Origin: Galeruca laticollis
Taxonomy: Eukaryota; Arthropoda; Insecta; Coleoptera; Chrysomelidae
Assembly: GCA_963921935.1 (NCBI GenBank)
Contig: OY998178.1
Span: 42,276,951 to 42,340,950 of the forward strand
Reading direction: 5' to 3'
Length of the DNA stretch: 64,000 bases
In this document: positions 11,189 through 22,554 of the stretch, in pieces
How the letters are laid out: each line of letters begins with the position of its first letter
How positions within the stretch are numbered: the stretch's first letter is position 1
Position numbers and translations under genes: made by a program
The notes under the pieces: generated by a model
The model's database searches: none
The model's input: only the letters and a program-made list of their open reading frames with translations
What the model was told of the DNA's origin: nothing

Positions 11189-13924
11189 TTTGATAAATCT
11201 AAATGAATATTCAAAAACCCATCTGGTGGTGCTGCAAGACGAAGACAAAATATAAATGATATCTAGTTGAATCATATAATCAAAAAGGTTATACATAGAC
11301 ATACATAACCATAAAACAATAAAATATATCAGAAGTATTCGATCACCAACAGAGGAAATTAAAACAAGTTCTACTGAGTTAAATATTTTCTGTTTGCAGT
11401 TTTTGTTTTATTATCTCGTTTATCTAATTGCTTGTTGTGGGGCAACTATTGGTTTTGTACACTAAAATTAAAAAACAATGAAATATTTAATAAAGTCGAG
11501 TTGTAATCACCACAATAATATTAAAGCTTTCATCAGTTGCGCGGTATCATTTTATACATTGCGATAATTTGGTTTCCGATGAACTAAAAGAAGTATAAAA
11601 GAAAAAGCTGATTGGTAATCGGAGATATAAAACTATGTCTCCTTACATGTACATGAAAGTGTAATAAATACTTCAAGACCAATATCTTTGGTGCTTCTTT
11701 TCATGAAAACCTGTTATCAAGAAACCAGTGCTGAATACGTATTATCATTTTAGAATAACCGATCGTGTCCGCTATGTACAGAACGTCCTACTGAATTCTG
11801 TAATTGAACGGATAATATCGTTTTTTCTTTAGAGCGAGAAAAACTTTTTAGAAAAATTACCATCTAATTTCATTGGCCAACGAAGAAACCATTCTTAAAA
11901 ACAATTTTGAAAACATTTTCCGCAATTCACTCAGTATTTCCCTCTCTAATGTCTCCTAAAGACTGAAAACTAACAGATAATTTGGATTTTGGAGAGCGAG
12001 AAGAAGTTAGCTAGAGACTTATCAGGGTGATACTGGGTTGTTTGAATTGAATTAAGCTATAATTAGACAGATTTTTTCTAACTATAATCCTTGTTTATAT
12101 GAGCTTAGCGTATATATAAACAAGGCTATAATCTAAAAAACCGTACTAGCCGCAGTGTTAAAGAACATCATCCAAATTAAAGAGGACTGGTTCAAATATA
12201 ACTCTAAAATCCAGTAATAACAAAATTATCGAAACAAATTACTAGTATAAAAATAATTCCATACAAGAACTGCTGATGAAGCAAGCAAATAAAAAAAGAA
12301 ATTGTATGATAGCAATGAAACAAGAAATTGAAAATTAACTATATTTAAACACAAGGAAAATGAAAAACATATCAGTTGGAATGTGGATTATGAAGGTTTC
12401 CAGAGCTTTATCGCTTTTCTCATTTAGTAGTTTTTTTAGTTAGGCATCATCTGCTAGTGCAGTGCACGGTAAAAATTGGCAGAATCGGAACAAAATCATC
12501 AGTTATCTGGCTACTTATTGTTAAAAAAATAAGGAAATTGTAATTCCGTGAGTAAAAAGTTATAGGTAGCTGTCCAAAATATTATTTAAGAAAGTATGTA
12601 GATATATTATGTATATACTAGATTTTTTTATATTTTCACAAACTCGATTAAATTTGTTTTGCAGTATCTACCCGATGTTGTGACCTTTACTTACAACAAA
12701 ATGTACTTTTTAGTGAAACTAGAATGTTGTTAACAATTGTATCAATCTCAACAATCAACAATACTTTGTTTATTTGCCTAAAAGCATGTAATAAATGAAA
12801 CAAAAAAACAAAATATCTCTTAACCAGATTCAATAAAGACAACTTGATTGAACAAAAGCTGTTGCTCGGCCATTGTCTGGTGTATGTTCTAAAGGTCATT
12901 ACATACCAAACAATGAGGACAATTTACTGTGGAATTCAATTGTTCGAATCGAAACTTTCGAGCATAAATAAAATATAAAAGAGATTTACATCAACACTTT
13001 TCAAACTGTTTTTAACGAAGTCAGTTATGTCTATAAACACAGCGTGAATACCTACATAAATTTCATCTTACGACATTCGTTTCCCTTCCGGTGATTTAAA
13101 TCATATTTCCACTACAAATATTTGATAATTTAATTATACATTTGTATATGTACCATAGCTATATGTTTTTTTGTATTCCTCGTGACCTATCCTCAATTTA
13201 GTAATTAAACCTCATTCATTCATGCTACAACATGGAAGACTTCGCAAATGTGAGGAAAATATGACGAGCAGTCACTCGTGATGCAACAAATTTATTTACT
13301 ATTTGGTGCCAGTCCCGAACATTCCAACGCCGGCTCCTGTGGTTGTTTTTTAACCATTTAAGAATTTGGTGATTTATTACTTTTGCCAGTCTTCCTTCTT
13401 ACTAAGTATCGAATTAAAGTTTTTTTTCGATTCTTACTTTCTAGTATTATCTTAGTCCCTAAGTTAATTGATCGTTTACTTTTTGCCTGTTCCTAATCAG
13501 TACGTTGAAAATTCGTTACATCGGGACCTACTTGTATGTAGCTATTTATATGCCATAAAAGTTTTTCCTTGGGATTGTAAAATTTATAGCTCCATTAACA
13601 GTGGTTAATGAGACTCGATTCAATTTCTGATCAAATAATTTTATTTTTTGGGTACCACAAATTAGCAACACAACTAACTCTAAAGTAACCTAGTTTCTGT
13701 GTAATTATTTATAGAATGATAAAAACGGTCCAAGCGACATTTAAACGACACTTTATCCCAACAATAAATAACAGTGAAAAAAATCGTACGATGAAATCAC
13801 CCGTTGCAAGGCACACACGCAGTTCGGTTTCCATAACAGCTTTGGAACCCGTGTATCCTTTTTACAATCCCAGTGTTATTCCAACGTCAACTGCGATGTA
13901 AATGTGTGTTTTTTGCATGTGACA
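11189..13924. other. AT-rich stretch without recognisable genes
   Basis: Nothing coding is supported. A small inverted repeat, TATAATCCTTGTTTATAT and its near complement, lies at about 12080-12135. Short reading frames (for example 13716-13901) lack family motifs. Confidence 0.4.
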
Positions 13925-14789
13925 AATGCCAACATGGAAAAAGGATAGAAACTCAAAAGGAAGCTGGAGTTGACACAAAGGACATAAGGATAATTAGTAA
14001 CCTTTACTGGGGTAACATCCGTAATAAGAGTGGACAACCAACTTACAGATCCGTCAAAATTACTCATGGAGCTAGACAAGGTTGTGTGTCTGTATGTGTG
14101 TCTGTACTCGGTACATATATTCAGGAAGGCACTTTACAAAATCCATTACGGTATCAGGGTGAATGGTGAACTTACTAGCAACTTACGCTACGCCGACGAC
14201 ACTGTGCTAATAACCGATAACTTGAACGGTTTATAACAACTCTTAAACCGGATCAATAATGCGAGCCTAGAATTTGGTCTTGAGCTTAATCCAAAAAAGA
14301 CCAAGTACATTTTGATCAGCAAGTCACCTCCTCAAGCGGGACGGGAGATCCTATAAGTGAAAGGGTTCAGTAATTTACTTACCTAGGATGCACACTAGCA
14401 TTCCGGAGAAATAAAAGGTCGTAAAGAACAAGCAAGGAACGTTTTCTTCAAACTGAAACTTCTTTTTGGTAGCAGGAATCTTAGCCTGAATATTAAAAAG
14501 AATATTCTACATATTCTCTACACTTTTGTAAGGTGTAGAAAGCTTGACCCTGAGCGAAGCAATGGAACGAAGAGTGCAGGGCTTCGAGATGTGGATTTGT
14601 CAGAGAATTCTTATAATATCGCGTACAAATAAAGACGTACTCCACAGAACGCAATACGAGCATGAACTCTTGACCACGATAAAATGCAGGAAGCTAGAAT
14701 ATCCCAGGCCCCAACTAAATTTCGGATACTACAAAATATTATTCAAGGAAAGGTTGACGGAAGGAGAAGAATATCTTGGCTGGCCAACA

Positions 14790-16781
14790 GCGGATAGGCA
14801 AATTCCCTCCCAAGAAAAAAGGGGTCAAAAATAACGGGTAAATTCGGTCCGTAATTTTGTTTTTACCTGAAACTGTATAGGTAAATTCGGTTCCGGGTAA
14901 AATATTTTAAGATTGGACCAGTGCAATAAAACTGTAATATTGAATAATTTTAGTTTTATTAAATTAAATAAAAATATTTACATTGTTGACAAAGTTTACA
15001 TAAACGGAATTGATATGTCTATATATTGTTTATACCTATAAAAATATAACATATTACATACAATTATATATTTAATAATATTAAGAAACCAAATTCTCGA
15101 AAATTACGAAATAGGCACAGGTACATAATATTGTATACCTAATAATTAAACGCCACAGTGAAATGAGACACATTTAATAAAATGCAAACGACTTATTTCG
15201 TTTTTCGTATATGATTCAATCATTTTTGTAATAAATTTTTGACGGTTTTTAACTTTACTATCGGTAATTTTAGTATTCAAATGTACACTTTGTAATTTTA
15301 CATAAGTTTCGATTTGAAACTCTTTAAGTTTATTAATAGAAACAAAAATGTTTGGATGAGACTTGTAAAACGAATCGTTAAATTGTCTATGGAAAGATTC
15401 GCATGTATTCGTAGTCCGTGTAAGTTTTGCTGAGTTTGTAGCCCAAAATGAAGGAGGGAATAGTGACTCCTCAGATATGTAATTATCTATCAAATAATCG
15501 GAATACGTTTGAATCTTTTCATCGTCTGGTGCTATTGAGAGCAGATCGAATACAAAACAATCGCTGATTTCTACAGGATTTAAGAAAGTTAGGGCAAAAG
15601 TCATTTTTAGCCATCGCCCCGCATAGGAACATTCATCTTTGTAGGCAGATATTAAACCAATTTGCTGAATTTTTCTATACCATGCCTGCAAAAGATGAAA
15701 TCGACATCCGGTTATTTGAGCTAATGGCCAAATTTGTTCTACAGCCTTATGGATACCTTTTTCAAAATCGATTATAATTTCAGAAATATCTAATCTAACA
15801 CTATTTTTGATGCAGATCTCTGTTACAATATTAAATAATTTTTGGTACGTTTCACTCCGTTTGTTGGGTAATAGAGAAAAAATCAGAGGAATATAGTGGC
15901 CGTTATAATACCCGTGTATCGTAAAAAACTGACAAAAAAATTGTGTGCAGTAATTAAATGTTTCATCTAAATATATTTGTCTGACTTTTCCGATAAATTG
16001 AATATTTGATTTACAAGAAAAGACGGCGATTTGATCAGCTGCATCATTAAAAAGTAAAAAATGTTCACCTCTGGATGTTTCAATGTTGATCTTCGCCAGA
16101 GTGTCGAAAGTTTGTTCGACGAGCATTGTACAAATTCTTCCTTATTAACGCAACGTCTGACGTATTGATCGTGAAAGGCAGATTTTCTTGAAGCTCCCGG
16201 CGGAAGATTTTTGCAGGCTTCTCCGATAAATCATCAATAGCCTTTCTTTTACAAGAAGTGCTTACAATTTGGCGGTTCAACTGTTCCACATTTGCATTAT
16301 GGCAATGATCCTTTACATGCTTTGTAACAGTTACATTGTCCACTTCACCCATACTAAGCAAATAAGATCTACACTTTTTATTTATACACGTCCACCGCTT
16401 TTCGCCACTTTTTAAAATTTTTTGAAAACTATACTTATAGTTATTTATAACTACTATACGCTTTCCTTATTCACTCAAAATAATATTAAGATCCATGGTG
16501 CCAGACTACAAAGAATACTTGAATCGACTAATATGTAAACTGGGGAAACATACGCAACTAAATGGTACATATTTCAATCCATTTCATGTATTTATATTAT
16601 TCATTTACCTACTACTATTTTCGGAAAAGCCCATACTTACCATAATTACTTCATTCTACGAAAGAGATTAAGCTCCTCAGTATCGTAAAACTCTGGTTGG
16701 GAGGGAATTAACCTACCGATAAAAGGGTATAACATTTTTAATTTAATCTGCTACCTGCTGGGACCGAATTTACCATGCCCC
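14790..16781 (-). mobile_element. MULE (Mutator-like) DNA transposon copy 1
   Basis: An 8-bp target duplication GGCCAACA flanks it (14782-14789 and 16782-16789). The ends are imperfect inverted repeats of about 25 bp: GCGGATAGGCAAATTCCCTC on the left, and on the right read inward GGGGCATGGTAAATTCGGTC. Further copies of GGTAAATTCGGT(T)CC lie just inside the left end (14837, 14880). The element is 1,992 bp and carries one broken transposase gene on the minus strand. Confidence 0.85.
15146..16496 (-). pseudogene. FLYWCH/MULE transposase, copy 1, broken
   Basis: The start ATG is at 16494-16496. Codon 10 is a TAA (16467-16469), after which the frame continues through a FLYWCH-type zinc finger (GEKRWTCINKKC...HVKDHCHN) and a basic linker (CKRKAIDDLSEKPAKIF). 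Around 16110-16130 a frameshift with a small deletion joins it to the MULE catalytic domain: LDETFNYC (first Asp), IIIDFEKGIHKA (second Asp), GCRFHLLQAW (C..H motif) and RTTNTCESFHRQF (Glu). The end, HFIKCVSFHCGV, aligns with the intact relative at 18327-19730. The nonsense codon and frameshift make it non-functional. In the family the enzyme binds terminal repeats through the finger and catalyses cut-and-paste transposition. Confidence 0.85.
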
Positions 16782-16887
16782 GGCCAACATGCATTAATAA
16801 AATGGGATCACCACCTTTCGACTGTTCCGAAGCACTGTGGATAAAGTCCGTATAGCCAAGATGGTCGCTAATGTCCCGATCGGATAA

Positions 16888-17638
16888 ATAGAAGAGGAAT
16901 GGTACAACAACTTAAAGTACTCTGAAAATATAGTTTATAGTGTTTTTGAGAAATATATTTATTTCCAATGCTACCATTAAGTCTTTAGTTTAATGTATTG
17001 ACATTGTATATTTTTTCAAATATATGCCATGCCCACGAAATAACGACTTCAAACTATAGTCACGTTGGATATAGACGCATAATACGATAAATTAATAAAC
17101 ATTTACATGCGAAGAAACATATATTGTTTCGTAACTACTGTTAGTAATCATTATCAGCATCATTATCGTTATTACCGTCATCATTCTACCTACCATAATA
17201 GTCTCAACTTAATGAATTACTTTGGAGCCAAAAATGCTCAATTTTATTGTCATCAAGAAATTAATGCAATTTGTTACTGGAACATTCAGCCATATTTAAG
17301 TGATAAAAATTATTGGTAACATTTTTTCTCTTTCTTAGAGACAAAGGAAGAATTAATTGGAAATAATATTCTGTGACACACATTGGATTGATTTCGTGAA
17401 AATTTGAAATCGGTACTTATCGAAGTTACTACAAAAATTGCAGCATACTTAAAGTTGTCAATTTACTAAATATTATCCGAATTTACTTCAACTTATTTTT
17501 ATCTCCTCGAAACCCAAATTTCTCTTTACCTATAAATATATTATAAGCAGTGAAAAGCAAGAGAAATATAAGGTTTCTTATCAGATATATCATAGAGACC
17601 ACACCACATAAAAATGGTTTACAAACTGTACTCCAATG
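16888..17638. other. AT-rich spacer
   Basis: No gene recognised. It contains a short CAT/ATT-rich low-complexity patch at 17140-17200. Confidence 0.4.
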
Positions 17639-18022
17639 AATATTACTTTAGCAACAGAAAACAATTTGTGCTCAAGTTAAAGACTGTAAGGATGGTATTA
17701 GACTGTAAAAGATATTTGACAAATATCTTTTATAAAATATTTTAAACAATTTCTTTGATGATATTTCTTTTAATAAAAATTTAAGTGGTATTACACTATC
17801 ATAGATATTTTGTAAACGTGTTGTGAAATTGCGTATAATTTTTAAAGGACGTTCGTTCAGCTTTATTTTCGTTAAAAATGAGATTAGCTTGTGCAGCTGC
17901 GATAAGTGCTGCTGTCGTAACAATGTGTGTGGTGCTAAAAAAGAAAAAAAAACAAGATCCGGCCGACTTTGGGTAAGGCCTTGGGTAGCAAGACGCGATT
18001 TGAGAGGAATACACCAAAATTT

Positions 18023-20072
18023 CGGAGTATCCGAACTCTGCCACAAAATGCAGGTAGTCATTACGGGTTGTTCGAACTCTGCCAGTGTTTAAAATTTTGG
18101 AGATTAACTACCAAACCAGTAGGGGTCTAATAGCCTAATCCGATTTAACAATTTACCTTGAACTTTAGGTACTCAAATTCAATATAAGAAAATATTAATA
18201 ACATACATATATTTTCAACGTATATTTGCCACTTCTAAAAAATTACATCTACATTACATCTACATTACATCTACATTACAATAAAATATATTCAATATAC
18301 ATAAACATATAAAAAAAAACAAAAAATTAAACGTGTGGAAGATTTTTACATGCAACCGTTTTCACAAACATAAAGCGAGAAATAACATTTTTCCTATATT
18401 GATCCAAATGATCATTAATGAAATTAATTTTAACATTAATAGTTTTTTTGGTTTTTTTCTGGCTTTGGTTTGCCGAACGAATTTTCGCGTATACCTCCGT
18501 TTGTAAATCCAATAACACACTAGTAAATTGAACAATGTTTGGATGTTCTTTGTTAAAAGAAGCACCGAAATGCGAATGAAAACTATCACAAGAATTCGTT
18601 GTTCTCTTAAAAAAGGATGCATTATTTGCCCAAATAAGTGGTGGAAATATCGAATTTTGCGTTATATATGTTTTATTGACATAATTTCGGAATTCTATAA
18701 CTCTTTCGTTATTCGGAAGAAAAAAATGTAGTTCATTATAAAAAAATTCTACAACTTCCTCAGGACTAAGATACATAATACCGAAATGTACTTTTAAGTA
18801 TTCGCCAATTACAGAACCTTTCTGTCTGTACTCTTGTACCAAATGAAACTCCTGAATCTTACGAAACCAAGCTTGACAGAGATGAAATTTACAACCAAAA
18901 AGAATTTGATCTCTGCCAAAACATTCATATATAGCGTTATGAATGCTTAGTTCAAAATCTACTACGACTTCTTTAGGTTGAAAATTTAAGCCTACTTCTT
19001 TACATTTTTGTCTTAAAATTAAAAACAAATTTGAATATGTTTGATTTGATTTGTCCGACAGCAAACAAAAAACAAGAGGTACGTAATAGCCGTTTTTAAA
19101 ACCATGAATGGTAAACATTTGGTAAAAAAAAGTTGAACAGTATTTAAAAGTCCCATCCATCAAAATACAATCCGAATTACATAAAAAATTAAGGTTGGAA
19201 AAACAGGAGAACGCAATAATTTTAAATACCTGGTCTGCTGTTAATAGAAATTCCTCTTCTCGGTTCGTTCGTAATTGTAATTCACGAACACTATTAAATA
19301 CTTCTTCCTGATTTTTAGGCAATAGGGGTAAAATTTTTCTTCTCGCCGCGTGAATATTTTTCCTTATTCGGTCAATATCTTCGGTGTTGATATCCTCCGC
19401 GAAATTATTTGACACCAATTCTTGCCGAATTAGTTTGGAGGGTTTCTCAGTGGGATCTTCAGTCGCTTTCCTTTTAATGCTGTAACTCACTGCTTTTCTT
19501 GATAGGTTCGTTTCCATAGTATGATTGTGTTCTCCTTTGACTTCTGTGATTGTTTCTTCATCAGAAACGTGGGAGTAAACTTTAACTGGACATTTTGCGT
19601 TACAGCACTTCCATCTAATGTTTCCACATTTGCTAGTATTAGCTTTCGAAAATTTATAACTGTTCAACACTATTAATTTATTTCCTCTTCCACTATATAT
19701 TGTAGATGCTTTGTTCTCCATTTTGGTCACTGTTTGCTATGTGTACTACACTCTTAACTTCTGTAGATCGATATGAAGTAACTGAATACAACTATAACTC
19801 TTATATAGTGTAAGTGCATCAACATCCTTCCCCTAATCCCCTAAATATCGATCAAAACAATCAAGATTTCTTCAAAATATTTAATACAAGAAATCTTTGA
19901 AACCTTTCAGAAATATACATAATTCTATGGGCCTCCGATTTTATCTATTATAAACCCTAATGACTCTAATAGGATTAAACTAAATGGTTGCGGCACAGTT
20001 CGAACATTTCAGTAATCCTCAAATTGATACAGTCAGGTAAAATTTTATTTTGTGGCAGAGTTCGGATATGCC
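18023..20072 (-). mobile_element. MULE (Mutator-like) DNA transposon copy 2, apparently intact
   Basis: A perfect 9-bp target duplication CCAAAATTT lies at 18014-18022 and 20073-20081, inside a coding exon of the Harbinger transposase, where both copies remain readable as part of the host protein. The terminal inverted repeats are about 26 bp. Their shared core ATCCGAACTCTGCCACAAAA is identical at both ends. The length is 2,050 bp. The ends differ from those of the first MULE, so they are different families. Confidence 0.92.
18327..19730 (-). CDS. Intact FLYWCH zinc finger-MULE transposase, 467 aa
   Basis: This is an uninterrupted reading frame starting MTKMENKASTIYSGRGNKLI. Residues about 11-71 form a FLYWCH-type zinc finger (W40, C42/C47, then GEHNH at 66-70). 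Residues about 75-140 are a basic linker. The MULE catalytic domain follows: LMDGTFKY (D192), EVVVDFELSIHNA (D258), GCKFHLCQAW (C280/H283), and RTTNSCDSFHSHF, where D382 stands at the place of the Glu present in the other MULE here. If that residue is the third catalytic acid, this is a conservative change. The start follows a run without upstream in-frame coding, and the finger is complete. It probably catalyses cut-and-paste transposition in the nucleus. Animal MULEs of the Phantom type have similar proteins; that assignment is inference. Confidence 0.9.
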   Translation of the reverse strand: MTKMENKASTIYSGRGNKLIVLNSYKFSKANTSKCGNIRWKCCNAKCPVKVYSHVSDEETITEVKGEHNHTMETNLSRKAVSYSIKRKATEDPTEKPSKLIRQELVSNNFAEDINTEDIDRIRKNIHAARRKILPLLPKNQEEVFNSVRELQLRTNREEEFLLTADQVFKIIAFSCFSNLNFLCNSDCILMDGTFKYCSTFFYQMFTIHGFKNGYYVPLVFCLLSDKSNQTYSNLFLILRQKCKEVGLNFQPKEVVVDFELSIHNAIYECFGRDQILFGCKFHLCQAWFRKIQEFHLVQEYRQKGSVIGEYLKVHFGIMYLSPEEVVEFFYNELHFFLPNNERVIEFRNYVNKTYITQNSIFPPLIWANNASFFKRTTNSCDSFHSHFGASFNKEHPNIVQFTSVLLDLQTEVYAKIRSANQSQKKTKKTINVKINFINDHLDQYRKNVISRFMFVKTVACKNLPHV

Positions 20073-20524
20073 CCAAAATTTACTTCATGAGTTACGATCC
20101 GAAGATATAAGAAGTTACAAGAACTATTTAAGAATGGATGAGGAAACATTTAAGTTCATTGTTTCGAAAATAGCTCCATTAATATCCCGGAAGCAAACCC
20201 ATTTAAGAAATCCTATCAGTGTTGAGGAACGTCTTATGGTTACCCCACGATTTCTCGCAACAGGAGAAAGTTATGCGAGTTTAGAGTACAGCAGCGTATA
20301 CCTCAGTGTACCATTTCAGCTATCATTCCAAGGCAATATATGAAGCATTTATATCTGAGTTTTTAAAGGTAGGTGTTTAGTAAAATAACCACACAAATTT
20401 TGAAACGAAAGTTTTATTTATTTTTTTACAAAAATATATTGTGAGCATGAAGCCTTTTTCAAATGTTTTATACGACTTCTAACTAAAAATTAAGTAAACT
20501 AGAGAAATAAGGCATAATATGAAA

Positions 20525-22554
20525 TTATGTTTGTTCATAATATTCATTCATTACTCCTGCACCTGCCATAATTAGTGCATCACTAATAATGTTTCCAAGT
20601 GCCGGCTGGACTGGTCGAGGTGGTGGTAACCAGGATCCTTCGGATGAAGCTGGATTGGGTGGTATGGTCGTCCGATCAATAATATCCCAGGTGTCCATTA
20701 AGACCTGCTGGATTTTACGCTTTGCTTGTCTTACCATGCAGTTACTGCCGGCACCCTGAATTTCACGTAGCTCAGTTACTACAAACATTCTAAAAACATC
20801 TAAATCATCATCAGAGGCTGGATTATGGACTGATGGTTCTTTAGCAATTTTGACCATTTCATTCGTAGTATTGGAAGCTTGAGCAAGTAGGTCATCATAC
20901 GGAAGAGTCTTTTTTCTTTTAAGTTTTGGAGGCTTTGGTGTACTAATATTATCCATAGCAAGTTTACAAGATGCAGACGTAAATGCTGTTGTTTTAATTG
21001 CTTCTCTATCATTACTCTGCATATCCTAAAACAAAGTATAATGCAAAATTTATAATTACACTTTTGCATGTCCTAAAACCAAATATAATGCAAAATTTGT
21101 AATTAGACTTTTTCTATACAGATACCAACCACCAATAAGGAATGGGAAATATTGCTCAGGAGTTTGAAAACAAATGGAATGTATTGAACACGATCGGAGC
21201 CATGGATGGAACACACATTCGCGTTAAGTGTCCTGAAATGAGTGGCTCTGATTTCTTCAATTATAAGTCTTATCATAGTAATATATTATTTGCCCTTACT
21301 GATGCTGACTACAAATTCCTGTACGTAGATGTTGGAACAAATGGCCGAATCAGTGACAGTGGAGTGTTTGCGAAAAGCCAACTAAGAAAGTGCTTGTTAG
21401 ATAGATCAATATTAAACATACCCGATGGCAAAAATCTTCCAAAAACAAACATTAATATGCCGTATGTTGTCTTAGCTGATGATGCTTTCCCACTGAGTTA
21501 CAACGTTATGAAGCCATATCCCGTAAAACATATAAGCAAAGCAGAAAAAATATTTAATTACAGACTTCGGAATATTAGCAAGCCGGTCCAGAGTTTTTTA
21601 ACTGCAATTAATTTACCACCCGAGAAAGTTACGTGTATTACACTTGCGGCTTGTACATTGCATACTTTGTTAATTGAAAGAAGAAAGCACCTTTATACAC
21701 GCCATGAAGTTGTTATTCGAAAAGAAGATCATCACCAATACCTCATCGTTCACACCGATGAGGCCATTCAGGAAATGCAAGCTCTTGCTAGACAGGTTGA
21801 TATTGGAGTGAACCATCATGGGCGTGAAATAAGAGATGCATTTAAATCGTACTATAACGGTTTGGGGAAAGTGTCATGGCAAGAAAATTATATTTTACTA
21901 TTCTCCTTACATTAATGTTTTCCGTTGCTTCGTCTGTTTCATTTGAAGTTTGCGAATGATCAGGTTGGATGTCGACATTTGATTGTGATTCATCAGCCTA
22001 TGTTGCTTTATCTAGAAACTTCAATAAAGGAAACCAGTAGACCTTAGGCCTATAAACGTTGTCTTCTTCAGCTCCACTTTTAATGCTCCTGATAATCATA
22101 AAAATTGAAAATAAAGCGCAGATTATTTCTTGATCAAATAAAATATATATCCAGAAGCTAATTGGAGTTTTTATGAAATTTGAGACTGATTTGTCACTTT
22201 AGATGTTTATCTTAAGTGAAATAGTAATGATCATGTATAGAATTTTAGACAGTAAAGTGAAACAGTTACTCTATTTTCAGATTAACAGCATAAGTGATAC
22301 ACAAGTCTCGCTTTACCTTCATTTTCTTCGATAAGTATTGGCTTCTTAACCCATTCAATTATTTTTATAGCCTCTACCGTGCCCTCCTTTCCAACTGCCC
22401 TTATTTCGTCGACAATGTTTTTGTATATGTCCAGTCTTTTATTCCTGTTTTTATAATCGAGATGCTGATGGTTGTACAATATTTCATATCTTTCGTATTC
22501 AGATATTAATAATTTTGTTGACGTCACGCACCAAACAAACTTATCTTGCGCCAT
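20525..22554 (-). pseudogene. Harbinger Myb/MADF-like DNA-binding gene (three exons), degraded
   Basis: Exon 1 (22554 to about 22317) begins MAQDKFVWCVTSTKLLISEY and has the SANT/MADF helix pattern (YKNRNKRLDIYKNIVDEIR). A frame slip near 22375 is needed to continue into LNGLRSQYLSKKMK, followed by GTAAAG. Exon 2 (22088-21911) follows the acceptor TTATCAG and encodes SIKSGAEEDNVYRPKVYWF..LLKFLDK, with one stop, ending at GTAAGG. Exon 3 (21025-20525) follows TTTGTTTTAG and encodes a linker rich in Lys and Pro, then DDDLDVFRMFVVTELREI, the usual C-terminal interaction block. Intron 2 contains the whole last exon of the transposase, and exon 3 lies in the transposase intron. In this superfamily the protein helps the transposase bind its ends and enter the nucleus. 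Confidence 0.75.
21019..21112. repeat. 47-bp tandem duplication at the junction of the two Harbinger genes
   Basis: Two head-to-tail units (21019-21065 and 21066-21112) start GCAT(A/G)TCCTAAAAC and differ at a handful of bases. Each contains a minus-strand GTTTTAGG acceptor-like sequence. The second copy lies just before the plus-strand acceptor of the transposase. Confidence 0.85.

Larger units (their letters stand above)
13925..16887 (+). pseudogene. RTE/Jockey-like reverse transcriptase relic, split by a MULE
   Basis: A plus-strand reverse transcriptase fragment shows IRIISNLYWGN near 13990, HGARQGC near 14070, LRYADDTVLITDN (the catalytic YADD box) near 14185, KYILISKSP near 14300, and the C-terminal MERRVQGFEMWICQRIL...LLTTIKCRKLEY near 14560-14700. 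Its coding sequence stops at RRISWLAN (about 14788). It resumes after the MULE at about 16790 with LFRSTVDKVRIAKMVANV and a stop at 16885-16887, the usual end of this family. Several frameshifts occur, and the N-terminal endonuclease is missing. The uninterrupted halves on either side of 14790-16781 show that the MULE arrived later. Confidence 0.82.
17878..21915 (+). pseudogene. PIF/Harbinger transposase (two exons), disrupted by a MULE and frameshifts
   Basis: The start ATG at 17878 gives MRLACAAAISAAVV. A one-base slip in the A-run near 17945-17955 leads to LWVRPWVARRDLRGIHQN, where the MULE interrupts (18023-20072). Coding resumes with NLLHELRSEDIRSYKNYLRM and RFLATGESY. After another frame slip it reaches YEAFISEFLK, ending exactly at a GT donor (20369). 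A TTCTATACAG acceptor (21121) opens exon 2 with IPTTNKEW. A one-base loss near 21150 shifts it into the frame that encodes NTIGAMDGTHIRV (first Asp), VGTNGRISDSGVF (second Asp), VLADDAFPLSYNVMKPY and KIFNYRLRNIS. Stop at 21913-21915. DDE_Tnp_4 family. In Harbinger elements this enzyme works with the Myb-like partner. Confidence 0.85.

Noticed and set aside
17672..18061. 129-codon minus-strand frame as a gene
   Set aside because: It is antisense to the Harbinger end, the transposase N-terminus and the MULE end, and it has no motif of its own.
18230..18290. Short ACATCTACATT tandem run as a regulatory array
   Set aside because: It is a small simple repeat (about four units) between the MULE end and its gene. 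Nothing supports a function.
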